Shown here: in pieces, positions 7,773 through 16,829 of the stretch
Position numbering within the stretch: the first letter of the stretch is position 1
Layout of the letters: every line of letters begins with the position of its first letter
From: a virus
DNA: 35,215 nt
Reading direction: 5' to 3' (one strand)
IMG/VR virus record: IMGVR_UViG_3300046820_001656
Span: 1-35,215 of that record
Notes under the pieces: generated by a model
What the model saw: only the letters and a program-made list of their open reading frames with translations
What the model was told of the DNA's origin: nothing
The model's database searches: none
Program-made: the position numbers and the translations under genes

Positions 7773-10262
7773 TTATACAATATTATCCAAACCATCACCC
7801 ATTGATCCACCAGCAAACTTAGTAACTTGGTCTTTAAGTGATCCATTTTTATCAAAGAACTGTGTTGATGATGGTGGATTAGATCCAGCTGTTAGATTAT
7901 CAACATTTGTGCTTTTATTCTTACCATCAAATATTTTACCAATAGTTTCATTTAAAAGATTCTTTCTTGTATCATTTGCTTCTGGTTGTTTATCCTTATC
8001 TCCTCTTATATTAAAGAAGTTACTAAATTTATTTTCTGAATTTTTAGCCTTATCACCGAGTGTTCCTGTACCACCAGCCGTAGCATCCTTGGCATCTTCT
8101 ACTTCTTTAGTTCTAAAAAATCTTTTCTTTTCACCAGCTTTATTATCAGTTACCTCACTGTCTTTATTTTTGTTAAATAAACTGAATTTTTTAGTTTTAT
8201 CTTCAAGTGTTCCTGTGCTACCAGATGAAGCATCTTTAGCATCTTCTACTTCTTTAGTTCTAAATCCTTTTATTTTTTCAGTCGCTTTATTTAGATTATA
8301 ATCAAATTGTTTAGACCTCAAATCAGCTTGTCTAAGAACCGAAGATGCTGCTCCTAAATTTCTAGCAAGTCCCTCTGCTGCTCCTAAATTTCCTCTTACA
8401 TCCGCAAATGTATTATTCAGTTTAGTGAAGGTTGACTTTCCTAATATTTTTTGTAATGGTAAAGATTTAGAAACTACATTCATAGTACCTTGTAACTTTC
8501 CAGTTTTAGCCAATATTGTCTTTGATATACTAGCAGATGATTTAGACATTTCACCTAATGTAAATTGTTTAGATATTTTATCTGCTAATTTTTTCCCTCT
8601 TTTTTCAGATTCTTTTTTAGATGATTCTAGTGTTTTTTCACCTGATCCACCCACATTACTATTATTTGGACCTGTATCTACACTGTTAGAGATTTCGGAT
8701 AAATCTGTCGCTTGTTCAGGTGGTGTTGGATTTTCTCCATATATGTTTAAGACATACGGTTTGTCTATTCCATTTTCTCTTTTTATTATATCAGACTGAC
8801 CAACTGTATAAAATTTTGGAATAGATGAGTCTGAACTTGTTGATCCTCTAGCACCTGCATTACCAATTTTCCAAATGGCACCTCCATTATAACCAACATA
8901 AGCTCCCCATCCACCAACAGGTACAAATTTTTCTAATTTAACACTTGAGTATTTATAATCAAACTGCATAGTGTAGTTCTCGTATGTAGTAGGACCTTCG
9001 CCGCCAATCGCTACCTCATTTGGGTGTGGCATTTTATCAAACCAAAATTGACACTCTCTTAGTGAGTATATGTATCTTGATAAGTTATCTTTTAATATCT
9101 CTATATTACCAGATTGTAAATTCTTTCTAGTTCTGTTGAAATTTCTACATTCTGATATAATTATTTCACAGTTAAATCTTAATAGATTTTCAGGAATCAT
9201 CAATTTACCATGTGGTCTAGACCAATATAATAACTTATATAGATGAGCTAATGTACCAACACTTAAAGAGACATCTTCTAGAAAGTCTAGTGTTATAAAG
9301 TCTTTTTTCCAATCAGATAGATATTTATAAACATCTCCCTTATTAGTCTCGACTAAATTATCCAGACCTCCTATTTTTTTTATATAATATCCCATGTAAG
9401 ATTTTTTACCTGGCCATGCTAAGTTAGTAGAGTTTTCGAGACCTGTTATTTTTGATTCGGTTCTAGTTATTCTAGTTAAATCATTATTAATTTTTACATC
9501 AGCATTTGTTCTGAAAAACTTAACAAACTGATTTTTAAAATCTTCGTATATTTGTCTCTTAGCTGCTATTTCATTAATAGATGTATATTGATTAACAAAA
9601 TCTAATATAGATCCATTTAATAAAGGAGAACTGACAGAATCTATTATTATTTCAAATCCATACATCACAGGATCACTATTTTCAAAAGGTGTATTTTTAA
9701 AGTTATCTAATCTTAACGTAGAATTACCACTTATAGGATTTTCTATTGGAGTTAAGTTATCAATTACTTGTAAACCGTGTCTAAAATAGTCCATTCTAGA
9801 GTCGTTAAATATCAATGGTATATCTCTCATTGAATAAGGAACCTCTTTTAACTCATCTTGTGATTTCTCAAAATCCTTTCCTAATTTAAATCTATCTTCT
9901 GTGCTTAAAGGAGTTATATTTTCTCCTTCATAGTTTAACTTTTGTCCTCTCCAATCCTCATATTCATAACCTGGTTCGACTTTTTTCTTACCACCGGTTG
10001 TCTCTAATGTTGGTTGTAAAAGAATAGATGGTAGAATACCTCTGGTTTTAAATCCTGGTTGAATTTCATTCTGTGGCCAATCTTTAGGAGCAACTGTTAA
10101 AACTTTTAAGGCGTTTCCATAAGATTTTGACAAATTCTCTTGAGTATAAGTAGCCTGACTTAAAATACCCTCCAGTGTTTGTTGCTCACCACCCAATGAT
10201 AATTGATCTCCTTGGTCTGATTGAGATAATAATAACGAAGGTTGTGTATAGCTTGTTGCCAT
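7773..10262 (-). CDS. Probable baseplate or tail-tube junction structural protein
   Basis: This is an 829-residue protein in the baseplate operon. Residues 1-160 are Gln/Ser/Thr-rich. Residues about 190-470 are the folded core, with LEDVSLSVGTLAHLYKLLYW, MIPENLLRFNCEIIISE, SLRECQFWFDKMPHP and YTMQFDYKYSSVKLEKF. This series of beta strands with a conserved Cys/Trp-rich turn suggests a tube-like fold such as T4 gp48/gp54 or a tube initiator. Residues 530-829 are a low-complexity Ser/Lys/Asn tail containing a tandem duplication (FRTKEVEDAKDA twice, near residues 667 and 716). A near-consensus late element lies upstream at 10,290-10,298. Overall call rests on context plus strand pattern; the exact T4 counterpart is uncertain. 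Confidence 0.5.
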   Translation of the reverse strand: MATSYTQPSLLLSQSDQGDQLSLGGEQQTLEGILSQATYTQENLSKSYGNALKVLTVAPKDWPQNEIQPGFKTRGILPSILLQPTLETTGGKKKVEPGYEYEDWRGQKLNYEGENITPLSTEDRFKLGKDFEKSQDELKEVPYSMRDIPLIFNDSRMDYFRHGLQVIDNLTPIENPISGNSTLRLDNFKNTPFENSDPVMYGFEIIIDSVSSPLLNGSILDFVNQYTSINEIAAKRQIYEDFKNQFVKFFRTNADVKINNDLTRITRTESKITGLENSTNLAWPGKKSYMGYYIKKIGGLDNLVETNKGDVYKYLSDWKKDFITLDFLEDVSLSVGTLAHLYKLLYWSRPHGKLMIPENLLRFNCEIIISECRNFNRTRKNLQSGNIEILKDNLSRYIYSLRECQFWFDKMPHPNEVAIGGEGPTTYENYTMQFDYKYSSVKLEKFVPVGGWGAYVGYNGGAIWKIGNAGARGSTSSDSSIPKFYTVGQSDIIKRENGIDKPYVLNIYGENPTPPEQATDLSEISNSVDTGPNNSNVGGSGEKTLESSKKESEKRGKKLADKISKQFTLGEMSKSSASISKTILAKTGKLQGTMNVVSKSLPLQKILGKSTFTKLNNTFADVRGNLGAAEGLARNLGAASSVLRQADLRSKQFDYNLNKATEKIKGFRTKEVEDAKDASSGSTGTLEDKTKKFSLFNKNKDSEVTDNKAGEKKRFFRTKEVEDAKDATAGGTGTLGDKAKNSENKFSNFFNIRGDKDKQPEANDTRKNLLNETIGKIFDGKNKSTNVDNLTAGSNPPSSTQFFDKNGSLKDQVTKFAGGSMGDGLDNIV
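8054..8264 (-). repeat. Tandem duplication within the 829-residue protein (64 bp twice)
   Basis: Copies at 8,054-8,117 and 8,201-8,264 share an identical 26-base stretch and most other positions. They encode FRTKEVEDAKDASSGSTGTL and FRTKEVEDAKDATAGGTGTL. The spacing is 147 bp (49 codons), so the reading frame is kept. It lies in a disordered Ser/Lys-rich tail and looks like an in-frame segment duplication. Confidence 0.85.
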
Positions 10263-10289
10263 CTATTTTTAATATAATTTTTATTAAAC

Positions 10290-10298
10290 TATATATTA
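10290..10298 (-). promoter_or_regulatory. Variant late promoter core TAATATATA
   Basis: Minus-strand TAATATATA, preceded by ATTTAA rather than the exact 11-mer context, 27 bases before the 829-residue gene. Lies in the 61-base gap after the muramidase gene. Confidence 0.35.
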
Positions 10299-10323
10299 TT
10301 AAATGAAGTCTCTATCTTACTAC

Positions 10324-11961
10324 TTAAGCCGTTTCACCTGGTTTTAATTTAGGACCTTTATATCTCCAACAAAAAGTTTTAGTAGGGTTTCTTTTTGTAA
10401 CAGACTCCCATGTTTTAATACTATAGTTTTTCTTTCCACATCCTAATGGATCTGCTTTGTTACCAAAACCACCCGAACTATTTGATGCCACAACATAAGT
10501 ACCATTCTTATGCATTTCGTTTAAAACAACCCCAACGTGACCTGCTGAGCTTCCACGTTCTGTGTTAATAACATCTCCTGGTTTTCCTTCTTTCCATGGA
10601 ATTTTTTCCCACATTGTTGGATTTTTTCCAAACCAAGCACCTAATTCACCAGTACCTGCACTTCCAAAATCTCCTATACTTTTTGGTATTTTTTTAACTG
10701 GCTTTCCATCTCGCATATGAACACCAAATGCTCTATAAAACACCATTGATACCCATGACGCACATCCCAAAGATCCTTTTTCGGTTCCTGGTATATCAAA
10801 TGTAGGATGTTCTATGTGAGCTAGTGCTGATGTTAATATATCACCATACCAAAGAGAGTTTGTTAAATTATATCCTTGTGTTTCATTATGTGAATAAGCC
10901 GTTCTTCCAGTTGGTACTTTAGGTACTTCTGTTAAAGATACTGGACCCGTAGTTCCATTAGTACTTGTTGTTGGGTTATTAACTTGATTTGACCCCTCAT
11001 CAGGTTTTGAATCATATGTAGCAGTGTCGACTTCTGGTATATCGGATGGTGATTCTTCCTCTCCAATAAATCCAGTTTCTTTATATTCATCACTAAGTCC
11101 ACTAAGGTCTTCTTCTTGAAATAAGAACATTTCATCTTCGGGAACTTCTTCTACTACAAATAAGTCTCCGAAATTATGTTTTGAATTTATAGCCTTAAAA
11201 GTGTCTTTTTGTTCAACATTAAATCTTACCGCATTTTCCTCAATCTTTGGAATTGGTGGAATTGGTGGTATCGGTGGAGCTGCTGGTGTTGTCGTTCCTG
11301 TGTCTCCTGTTCCCGTTCCTCCTCCAGTATCACCACCAGGTATTGCGCCTGCATCACCACCTGAGACTTTTCTCCTATATTCTGGTAAAGTAGATGGAAC
11401 TTGATCTAACGGAAAAGGTGGATTACTTAGAGCTTTTTTAGCATAGTCCATAGGTGTTTTTATACCACCATTTGCTTTCTGAACATCTGCATTAAACTGA
11501 TAATCTGGCTTACCAATAGCGGCCGGATAAAAGATTGTCATAAATAGGTCAGGTTGTTGAAACTTATCATTCACCTTTCCATTAGTTAATATTCCCCTTT
11601 TTTTCCAAGTTGACTTCCAACCATCTAGATATTTATCAACCCATTCTAACTGACCTTGAAAAGATAAGGAAGCTAACGCGCTTGTTGTTGTTCCAAGTGA
11701 TTTTGCTGTGCTTGTTAAAAATTGTATTAATCCGGTAGCACCGATACTATTTTTTATAGCTGGGTTAAATGTTCCAGCTGACTCGTGATTCATCAAGTTA
11801 CACAACCACTCAAATGGTATTCCCCATTTATCACCTAATTCTTTTAACTTACCAATATCAGCGGCTGTGAGATTATAGACACTAAATCCTATGTACTTAT
11901 AGTTCTTTTTTACTCTTCTTTGTATAAATTCAAAAAAATCTTTTTCTGCTTGAGTTGCCAT
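10324..11961 (-). CDS. Bifunctional tail lysin: N-terminal muramidase/transglycosylase-like, C-terminal CHAP/NlpC-type cysteine peptidase
   Basis: This 545-residue protein has two lytic domains. Residues about 35-180 are a lysozyme-like (SLT-type) fold: catalytic Glu60 in NHESAGTFNPAIKN and GATGLIQF at 74-81. Residues about 350-535 are a papain-like amidase/endopeptidase of CHAP or NlpC/P60 type: LGCASW with Cys400, PGDVINTERGSSAGHVGVV with His475, then VASNSSGG. Between them is a Gly/Pro linker (IPPIPPIP near 231-238) and an acidic block, FLFQEEDLSGLSDEY (279-293), that matches the linker of the M15 protein at 3,168-5,252. Its place between hub genes indicates a tail-borne enzyme for wall penetration rather than a lysis endolysin, though either is possible. 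It begins 16 bases after the hub gene. Confidence 0.75.
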   Translation of the reverse strand: MATQAEKDFFEFIQRRVKKNYKYIGFSVYNLTAADIGKLKELGDKWGIPFEWLCNLMNHESAGTFNPAIKNSIGATGLIQFLTSTAKSLGTTTSALASLSFQGQLEWVDKYLDGWKSTWKKRGILTNGKVNDKFQQPDLFMTIFYPAAIGKPDYQFNADVQKANGGIKTPMDYAKKALSNPPFPLDQVPSTLPEYRRKVSGGDAGAIPGGDTGGGTGTGDTGTTTPAAPPIPPIPPIPKIEENAVRFNVEQKDTFKAINSKHNFGDLFVVEEVPEDEMFLFQEEDLSGLSDEYKETGFIGEEESPSDIPEVDTATYDSKPDEGSNQVNNPTTSTNGTTGPVSLTEVPKVPTGRTAYSHNETQGYNLTNSLWYGDILTSALAHIEHPTFDIPGTEKGSLGCASWVSMVFYRAFGVHMRDGKPVKKIPKSIGDFGSAGTGELGAWFGKNPTMWEKIPWKEGKPGDVINTERGSSAGHVGVVLNEMHKNGTYVVASNSSGGFGNKADPLGCGKKNYSIKTWESVTKRNPTKTFCWRYKGPKLKPGETA

Positions 11962-11977
11962 TTTTATTTAATTAATT

Positions 11978-14900
11978 TTATTTATTGTATTGTGAAACAT
12001 TACTATTGTAGTAGTTTTTATAAACTGGGTGTATTCCATCATTTGCCGGTGTAAATTCACCTAAGAAAGTAAATCCATACTCATCTGCTACTGACTTTAA
12101 CTGTGTGTTCGCATCTGATAATCCAGCAGGATAAGCACCTGATAAATTTTGAGGTGGTTTATTTGTTGCTCCAACTAAATAAACTTTACAACCCCATCCT
12201 TTTAGTAACGCCAATTGGTCTTTTACTTTTTGTTTTTGAGTGGGTCCGTTTGTATATCCAGATGAAAGTAATACCTTTTTACCGGATAGTTTAGCGCTTC
12301 CTATTTCATTTATAAATCCTAAAATAGTTGTAGGGTTAGCTCCAACTTGTGATATACCCCAGTCATCTTTTGATGGTGCTACTCCAAATGCACCACTTCT
12401 TTTTGTAGTAGATATTGCTAATGATGCTAATCCAGCTGCAATTGAATCACCAATAACAAAATTAAACTTACCAGAAGCTGTTGTGGATACACCTGATGTT
12501 CCAGCAGATCCAGAGGTTCCAGCAGATCCAGAGGTTCCAGCAGATCCAGAGGTTCCTGATAATCCCGATGTTCCCGATGTTCCGGTAGAACCATTTGATA
12601 ATGTTGGTGGTACATAGTTTGGATCTGGTCTTGGAGTATAATATAACTCCATAATATTACCAACCACTTCTAATCCATTTTCAGATACCTCTGTTATTTT
12701 TATTGTAAATTCCTTACCTAACTTATCAACTACTAATACTTGTTGATCAACTTTATAAACACTATTTGGTATACCACTTTGAGATCCGACTATCTTATTC
12801 TCATTTCTCTCAGCATTATTTTCATTTTTAGTATCAGTTGTTTGATTATTTATCTCTTCTGGTAATTTTCCTAATTCTTTTCTAGATGCTACTAATTTTT
12901 GAGTTAGTTTTCCAGCCTGCCAAATATAATTTATCTCAGTTATTATCCACTCTCCACTTATTCTCTTTTGTAAGTATTCATCATTAGTTACTGTTTTAGC
13001 TGGATTTATAAACTGTATTTCTACTTTTTGATATTTATATAAATTAAAATTAGGATTTGGTATATCTAGTTCGACAGTTATTCTACCTAGGTTGTCAAAA
13101 TTTACTTTATTCTGAGTCTCTGCGTATAGATAGTTTTTATGTACATTTTCCATGTCAATTCTACCTCCAAAAATTGTCCTAAAGTTAGTTTTTAATTCTT
13201 TCTCATCACCAGGTTGTCCTTTTAGAATCACAGTTTTCTCACCATCTGATGTTAGTGAATCAATATCAAATATTAAAAATGATTTACTAGCTGTATCATA
13301 AAATTTAGTGGTTGTAAATTGACCTTTCGTTATCGACTTTCTTGTTGATTCATTATTCAACTTATAACTTGAAAATTTTAAGTTTGTATATTGACCACTT
13401 TCATCATTCGATAAAATCATCCTAGATAATTTAGTCTCATCACCCGTTGGTGGTGTAGCTAAAGTACCTCCAACACCTTGTGATGTTATACCTAGGTCTT
13501 TTGTTATATCTCTTACCCATTCTTTTTCAACATCAACGTAATTAAAACAATAGTAAAAATCTATATATCCTGTTACAAAAGATGTATCTGATATGTAAGA
13601 ATGTCTTACTATATCAGCCATGAAGTCTTTGAATACTTTTCCAGTATTTGTCCACTTCATCGAATCGGTTGTATTTGTTATATTAGAGTTAAATCCTATT
13701 CCTAGTTCTTTTGATATATTTCTAAGAGCCTCAAATGACGTTCCTATATATGACTTATAATTAACTTTGTAAAAGTCTGTTAAATCTATAGATCCTGATA
13801 TTGTATATGATTTATCTTTGTTTTCTTGAAAGTCCGTCAATTTAAATTTCATATGTATAGATTTCAAATTCTTTGATCCTGAATTTAAAAAGACCTCAAA
13901 TTTTGTATTATCTAATGGAAATCCGTCTCTTTTCATTAGGCCAAGTGAATCCACAAAAGTTATTGTAACAACTGGTAACATCTTATCATGTGACAATTTT
14001 AATTGTCTAATGTCTCTGTCCATTATTTGATATCCCATATACCAAAAGAATGGTGTGAATCCTAATCCATAAGCTATTTCAGCATCTTGTTGTTCACCTT
14101 TATCTTTAGGTCTTTCATACTCAATTGGTTTGAGTGTTATTGTTGGTTTGTCTATTTGTGCAATTATTGGTCTAGACCCTTCTACTTTTTCTTCTTCTTT
14201 TCCTCTAGGTTCTTGTTCTTTTGGTTGAGGATCACCAGTAACTGTGATAGTAAACTCTGTTTCTTCAAATTCCGGAGAAGATGGTATAACTGAAACAACA
14301 TAAGTTCCTGGTTGGTCAAACTGTAACCCAGTGAATTGTGCTTCTCCAAGATAAATACCCTTTTCGACTTCTCCCATTATCTCACCTGGTCCACTTTTCT
14401 TTTTTAGTGTTAATGTTGGTGTTAATGTCTTTGGATCCACTTTACCTGATGTACCTGACGTTCCACTTGTACCTGACGACCCAGAAGTTCCACTTGTACC
14501 CGATACTCCAGAAGTTCCACTTGTGCCTGATGTTCCAGAAGTTCCTGATGTTCCAGAGTTTGTAACTGGAGTAGGTGATATCTCGGATATTAATTTACCT
14601 AATGGTGTTAGAGATTGAAAGTGTGAAGTTCTACCAGTTAGTTTAGTATGACCCGATATATTATTTCCAGTACAATCTGATCCACCAGAATAAACATTTG
14701 ATTTAGGCACACCTAAATTTATCGCCGCATTAACTATACCTTTTGTTCCGTCTGAACAAGTGTATGGCTCATTTATATGTAAAAGTTTAAGAGATTGATT
14801 TTTACTTTTTAAGTGATTTGCAATAGTTTTTGACTTTACACAACCCGCACTGAATAAAATTATTGGAGCCCCTGGATTATCATCAATTGATTTAAGAACT

Positions 14901-15040
14901 ACTGAATCTTTTTCACTATATCTAAAGGATGCTATATTAGCGGATGATCCATAGCCATTCTTAACTAACTCTGTTTGTTTACTCAGATTTAAGTCACCTT
15001 TCCTATCATCAAGACCGGCAACAAATATTATATTTGCCAT
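11978..15040 (-). CDS. gp27-like baseplate hub protein with SGNH/GDSL esterase domain
   Basis: This is a 1,020-residue fusion. Residues 1-155 are an alpha/beta domain (IIFVAGL; PIILFSAGC with Ser64; GHTKLTGRTSH) that may be hydrolase-like, uncertain. Residues 162-199 are a Gly-Thr-Ser triplet tract. Residues 205-270 look Ig-like. Residues 320-725 are the hub: YGLGFTPFFWYMGYQI, SFEALRNISKELGIGF and YIDFYYCFNYVDVEKEW fit the gp27/gpD family that forms the trimeric baseplate hub. After a second triplet tract (818-850), residues 857-1020 carry SGNH hydrolase marks: GDS with Ser866, Gly900, Asn931, and DGIH with Asp1001 and His1004. A surface esterase could deacetylate host glycan. A late-type element lies 30 bases upstream; the gene heads the baseplate operon. 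Confidence 0.7.
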   Translation of the reverse strand: MANIIFVAGLDDRKGDLNLSKQTELVKNGYGSSANIASFRYSEKDSVVLKSIDDNPGAPIILFSAGCVKSKTIANHLKSKNQSLKLLHINEPYTCSDGTKGIVNAAINLGVPKSNVYSGGSDCTGNNISGHTKLTGRTSHFQSLTPLGKLISEISPTPVTNSGTSGTSGTSGTSGTSGVSGTSGTSGSSGTSGTSGTSGKVDPKTLTPTLTLKKKSGPGEIMGEVEKGIYLGEAQFTGLQFDQPGTYVVSVIPSSPEFEETEFTITVTGDPQPKEQEPRGKEEEKVEGSRPIIAQIDKPTITLKPIEYERPKDKGEQQDAEIAYGLGFTPFFWYMGYQIMDRDIRQLKLSHDKMLPVVTITFVDSLGLMKRDGFPLDNTKFEVFLNSGSKNLKSIHMKFKLTDFQENKDKSYTISGSIDLTDFYKVNYKSYIGTSFEALRNISKELGIGFNSNITNTTDSMKWTNTGKVFKDFMADIVRHSYISDTSFVTGYIDFYYCFNYVDVEKEWVRDITKDLGITSQGVGGTLATPPTGDETKLSRMILSNDESGQYTNLKFSSYKLNNESTRKSITKGQFTTTKFYDTASKSFLIFDIDSLTSDGEKTVILKGQPGDEKELKTNFRTIFGGRIDMENVHKNYLYAETQNKVNFDNLGRITVELDIPNPNFNLYKYQKVEIQFINPAKTVTNDEYLQKRISGEWIITEINYIWQAGKLTQKLVASRKELGKLPEEINNQTTDTKNENNAERNENKIVGSQSGIPNSVYKVDQQVLVVDKLGKEFTIKITEVSENGLEVVGNIMELYYTPRPDPNYVPPTLSNGSTGTSGTSGLSGTSGSAGTSGSAGTSGSAGTSGVSTTASGKFNFVIGDSIAAGLASLAISTTKRSGAFGVAPSKDDWGISQVGANPTTILGFINEIGSAKLSGKKVLLSSGYTNGPTQKQKVKDQLALLKGWGCKVYLVGATNKPPQNLSGAYPAGLSDANTQLKSVADEYGFTFLGEFTPANDGIHPVYKNYYNSNVSQYNK
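12498..12569 (-). repeat. Three perfect 18-bp repeats plus a diverged fourth, coding Gly-Ser-Ala/Thr-Ser triplets
   Basis: The plus-strand unit gttccagcagatccagag is repeated exactly at 12,498-12,515, 12,516-12,533 and 12,534-12,551, followed by a diverged unit. On the coding strand it gives three GTSGSA-type hexapeptides in the linker before the SGNH domain. Perfect identity suggests recent copy-number change here, unlike the synonymous drift in the other triplet tracts. Confidence 0.85.
14442..14557 (-). repeat. Gly-Thr-Ser triplet tract between the N-terminal domain and hub
   Basis: Twelve or so degenerate 9-bp units encode (GTS)n with occasional Val/Ser substitutions, residues about 162-199 of the hub protein. 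Every third residue is Gly, a collagen-like periodicity without Pro. Confidence 0.8.
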
Positions 15041-15070
15041 AAATAAATCACACTAATATATTTTTATTAC

Positions 15071-15080
15071 TTATATATTA
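15071..15080 (-). promoter_or_regulatory. Variant late promoter CTAATATATAA
   Basis: Minus-strand TAATATATAA core 30 bases before the hub gene, in the 66-base gap after uvsW. It matches the core of the recurrent element but is preceded by AC rather than TT. Confidence 0.4.
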
Positions 15081-15106
15081 GTAATGGTCATTTCTATGAT
15101 GATAAA

Positions 15107-16717
15107 TTAAAGATTAACTTTTAATATTTTATAAGGATATTGTCTTTTAATGTAGAATTTCTCTCTTTCCTTAAAGTGTCTAAATAATATATTACCCATA
15201 TTATTAGCATTAAAGACATCAACTAAGTCAAATATATTAGCTTTCTTTTTATCAGAGTGTAGACGAAGAGCACGTCCTATTGATTGGATAATAATTTGTT
15301 CAGATTTAAATGAATCAGCAAATATAACATTGAATATCGCATTAATAGAAACACCCGTTGATAAAGTACCATAAGAAGCTATTAGAACTTTAACTTTATC
15401 ACTAGTATTCTCCATTTCTTTTTTAATGATTTCTCTTTTCTTACCAGATATCTCACCGTCAATATAATAAAAATCCTTATCAGGTAATTCTTCTTTTAAT
15501 TTACTTAAAATTCTTTGACCATACTCAATTGTGTGAAATAGTAAAAGAGTATTTGAATCACATTTCTCAACTATCTTTTTAATAAAGTCTAATCTTTTTT
15601 CAGATATGTGTATGTAATCTTTTTCTAAATCGAAAGCATCTTTACCATTACCACTTTTCTTTATAATAGACATTCTTTCATCAAATTCCAAATCATTATG
15701 ATTCATAATAACTACTCGAACCTCCATTGGTGTAATGATTCCTTTTTCTTTTAATTCATTTGCTGATACTTCTGTAATCTTTGGACCCAATACAGATTGA
15801 ATTGTTAGCACTTCACAAGTATCATCTTCTGGAAATGTACCAGATACTCCAAATCTTGAGTAAGCATATCCAAATGTGTTTTTAAGTATCGTCGTTATTG
15901 TTTTTGCTTTAGCACCGTGAGCCTCATCTGTTACAACTGTATGAAACTGTTGAAAAAATTCTTTAGGCCATTTTTCAAGTGATTGGTAAGTTCCAATATA
16001 AACATTAGCATCTAAAGTACCTGACCACTTACGAGGTCTTTCAGACATTACTTCTTCAATTCTAATTTCACAAGGTAAATGAGAATCATTTAGAATATGG
16101 TCTATTTTCTTTTCTCTCATTTCTATAATATTATTAACACCTAAGTTATATTCAACAATATTATCATAAAACTGAGTTACTAATGTAATTGAGGGAACTA
16201 TAATTAAGAATTTAGCTTTTGGATCTATATACTTTAATGTGTAAAACATTACAATAGATATAATAAGTGATTTACCACCTGATGTAGCTACTTCAGCCAT
16301 ACAGTATCTATTTTTTAAGATTTTATAAGCGGCTTCTATTTGATGATCATATGGTGTAAAAGGCACCCAACTACCATCTTTCATTCTGACTTTATGTGTT
16401 TTGAAAAAATCAGTACAGAAATCTCTTACTCCTTGTAAAGTTACATCTCTGTTTAGAGGAAAGTCTTCTTTGTTTTCTAATATAAAAGGCATGTCAATTT
16501 CTTTACAACCTCTCATAGCTTCTTTCCAAAGTCCCAAATTTATTTTACCATTTCTAAAATATGTTTGTTGACCATTCCACACACCCATTTTAAATGCTGG
16601 CATGTATCTGTAACCCTTTACATGACGGGTTAACCATAAATCTAATTGATGATATTCGATTCTTGTAGCCTCACTGACAACAAGTTCTTCGTTTTTCTTG
16701 TCATATCTAAACTTCAT
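15107..16717 (-). CDS. uvsW: UvsW-type superfamily 2 DNA/RNA helicase
   Basis: This 536-residue helicase resembles T4 UvsW (503 residues), which unwinds branched DNA and R-loops and drives the change from origin-dependent to recombination-dependent replication. Visible motifs are an N-terminal UvsW-type domain (GYRYMPAFKMGVWNGQ, 35-50), Walker A ATSGGKS at 144-150, Walker B/DEAH at 264-267, motif III GVSGTFP, and motif VI SIGRALRLH near residue 480. It ends KVNL, like T4 UvsW's own C-terminus as I recall it. It is transcribed on the minus strand ahead of the baseplate block. No exact late element precedes it, only a TTTTATATATAA variant close to the start. Confidence 0.92.
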   Translation of the reverse strand: MKFRYDKKNEELVVSEATRIEYHQLDLWLTRHVKGYRYMPAFKMGVWNGQQTYFRNGKINLGLWKEAMRGCKEIDMPFILENKEDFPLNRDVTLQGVRDFCTDFFKTHKVRMKDGSWVPFTPYDHQIEAAYKILKNRYCMAEVATSGGKSLIISIVMFYTLKYIDPKAKFLIIVPSITLVTQFYDNIVEYNLGVNNIIEMREKKIDHILNDSHLPCEIRIEEVMSERPRKWSGTLDANVYIGTYQSLEKWPKEFFQQFHTVVTDEAHGAKAKTITTILKNTFGYAYSRFGVSGTFPEDDTCEVLTIQSVLGPKITEVSANELKEKGIITPMEVRVVIMNHNDLEFDERMSIIKKSGNGKDAFDLEKDYIHISEKRLDFIKKIVEKCDSNTLLLFHTIEYGQRILSKLKEELPDKDFYYIDGEISGKKREIIKKEMENTSDKVKVLIASYGTLSTGVSINAIFNVIFADSFKSEQIIIQSIGRALRLHSDKKKANIFDLVDVFNANNMGNILFRHFKEREKFYIKRQYPYKILKVNL

Positions 16718-16829
16718 CTCATTATTATATATAAAATAACACCTGTTGTTTAATTTCCTAAAAATTTTGAGGTTTTTTACAGAGGGAAATGAAACATCTG
16801 GATATATAATTAAAAAATAATTAAAAATT

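Noticed and set aside
7717-8301. 194-codon open frame on the plus strand
   Set aside because: It is antisense to the low-complexity tail of the 829-residue gene and its internal repeat simply mirrors that gene's duplication.
12498-12569. CRISPR-like direct repeats of 18 bp
   Set aside because: The units are head-to-tail without spacers and encode a Gly-Thr-Ser linker in a long open gene.
16776-16810. Sigma-70-like pair TTTACA and TATAAT before the Lys/Glu-rich gene
   Set aside because: The spacing is 23 bases, too long for a standard promoter, in sequence where such AT-rich hexamers arise by chance.
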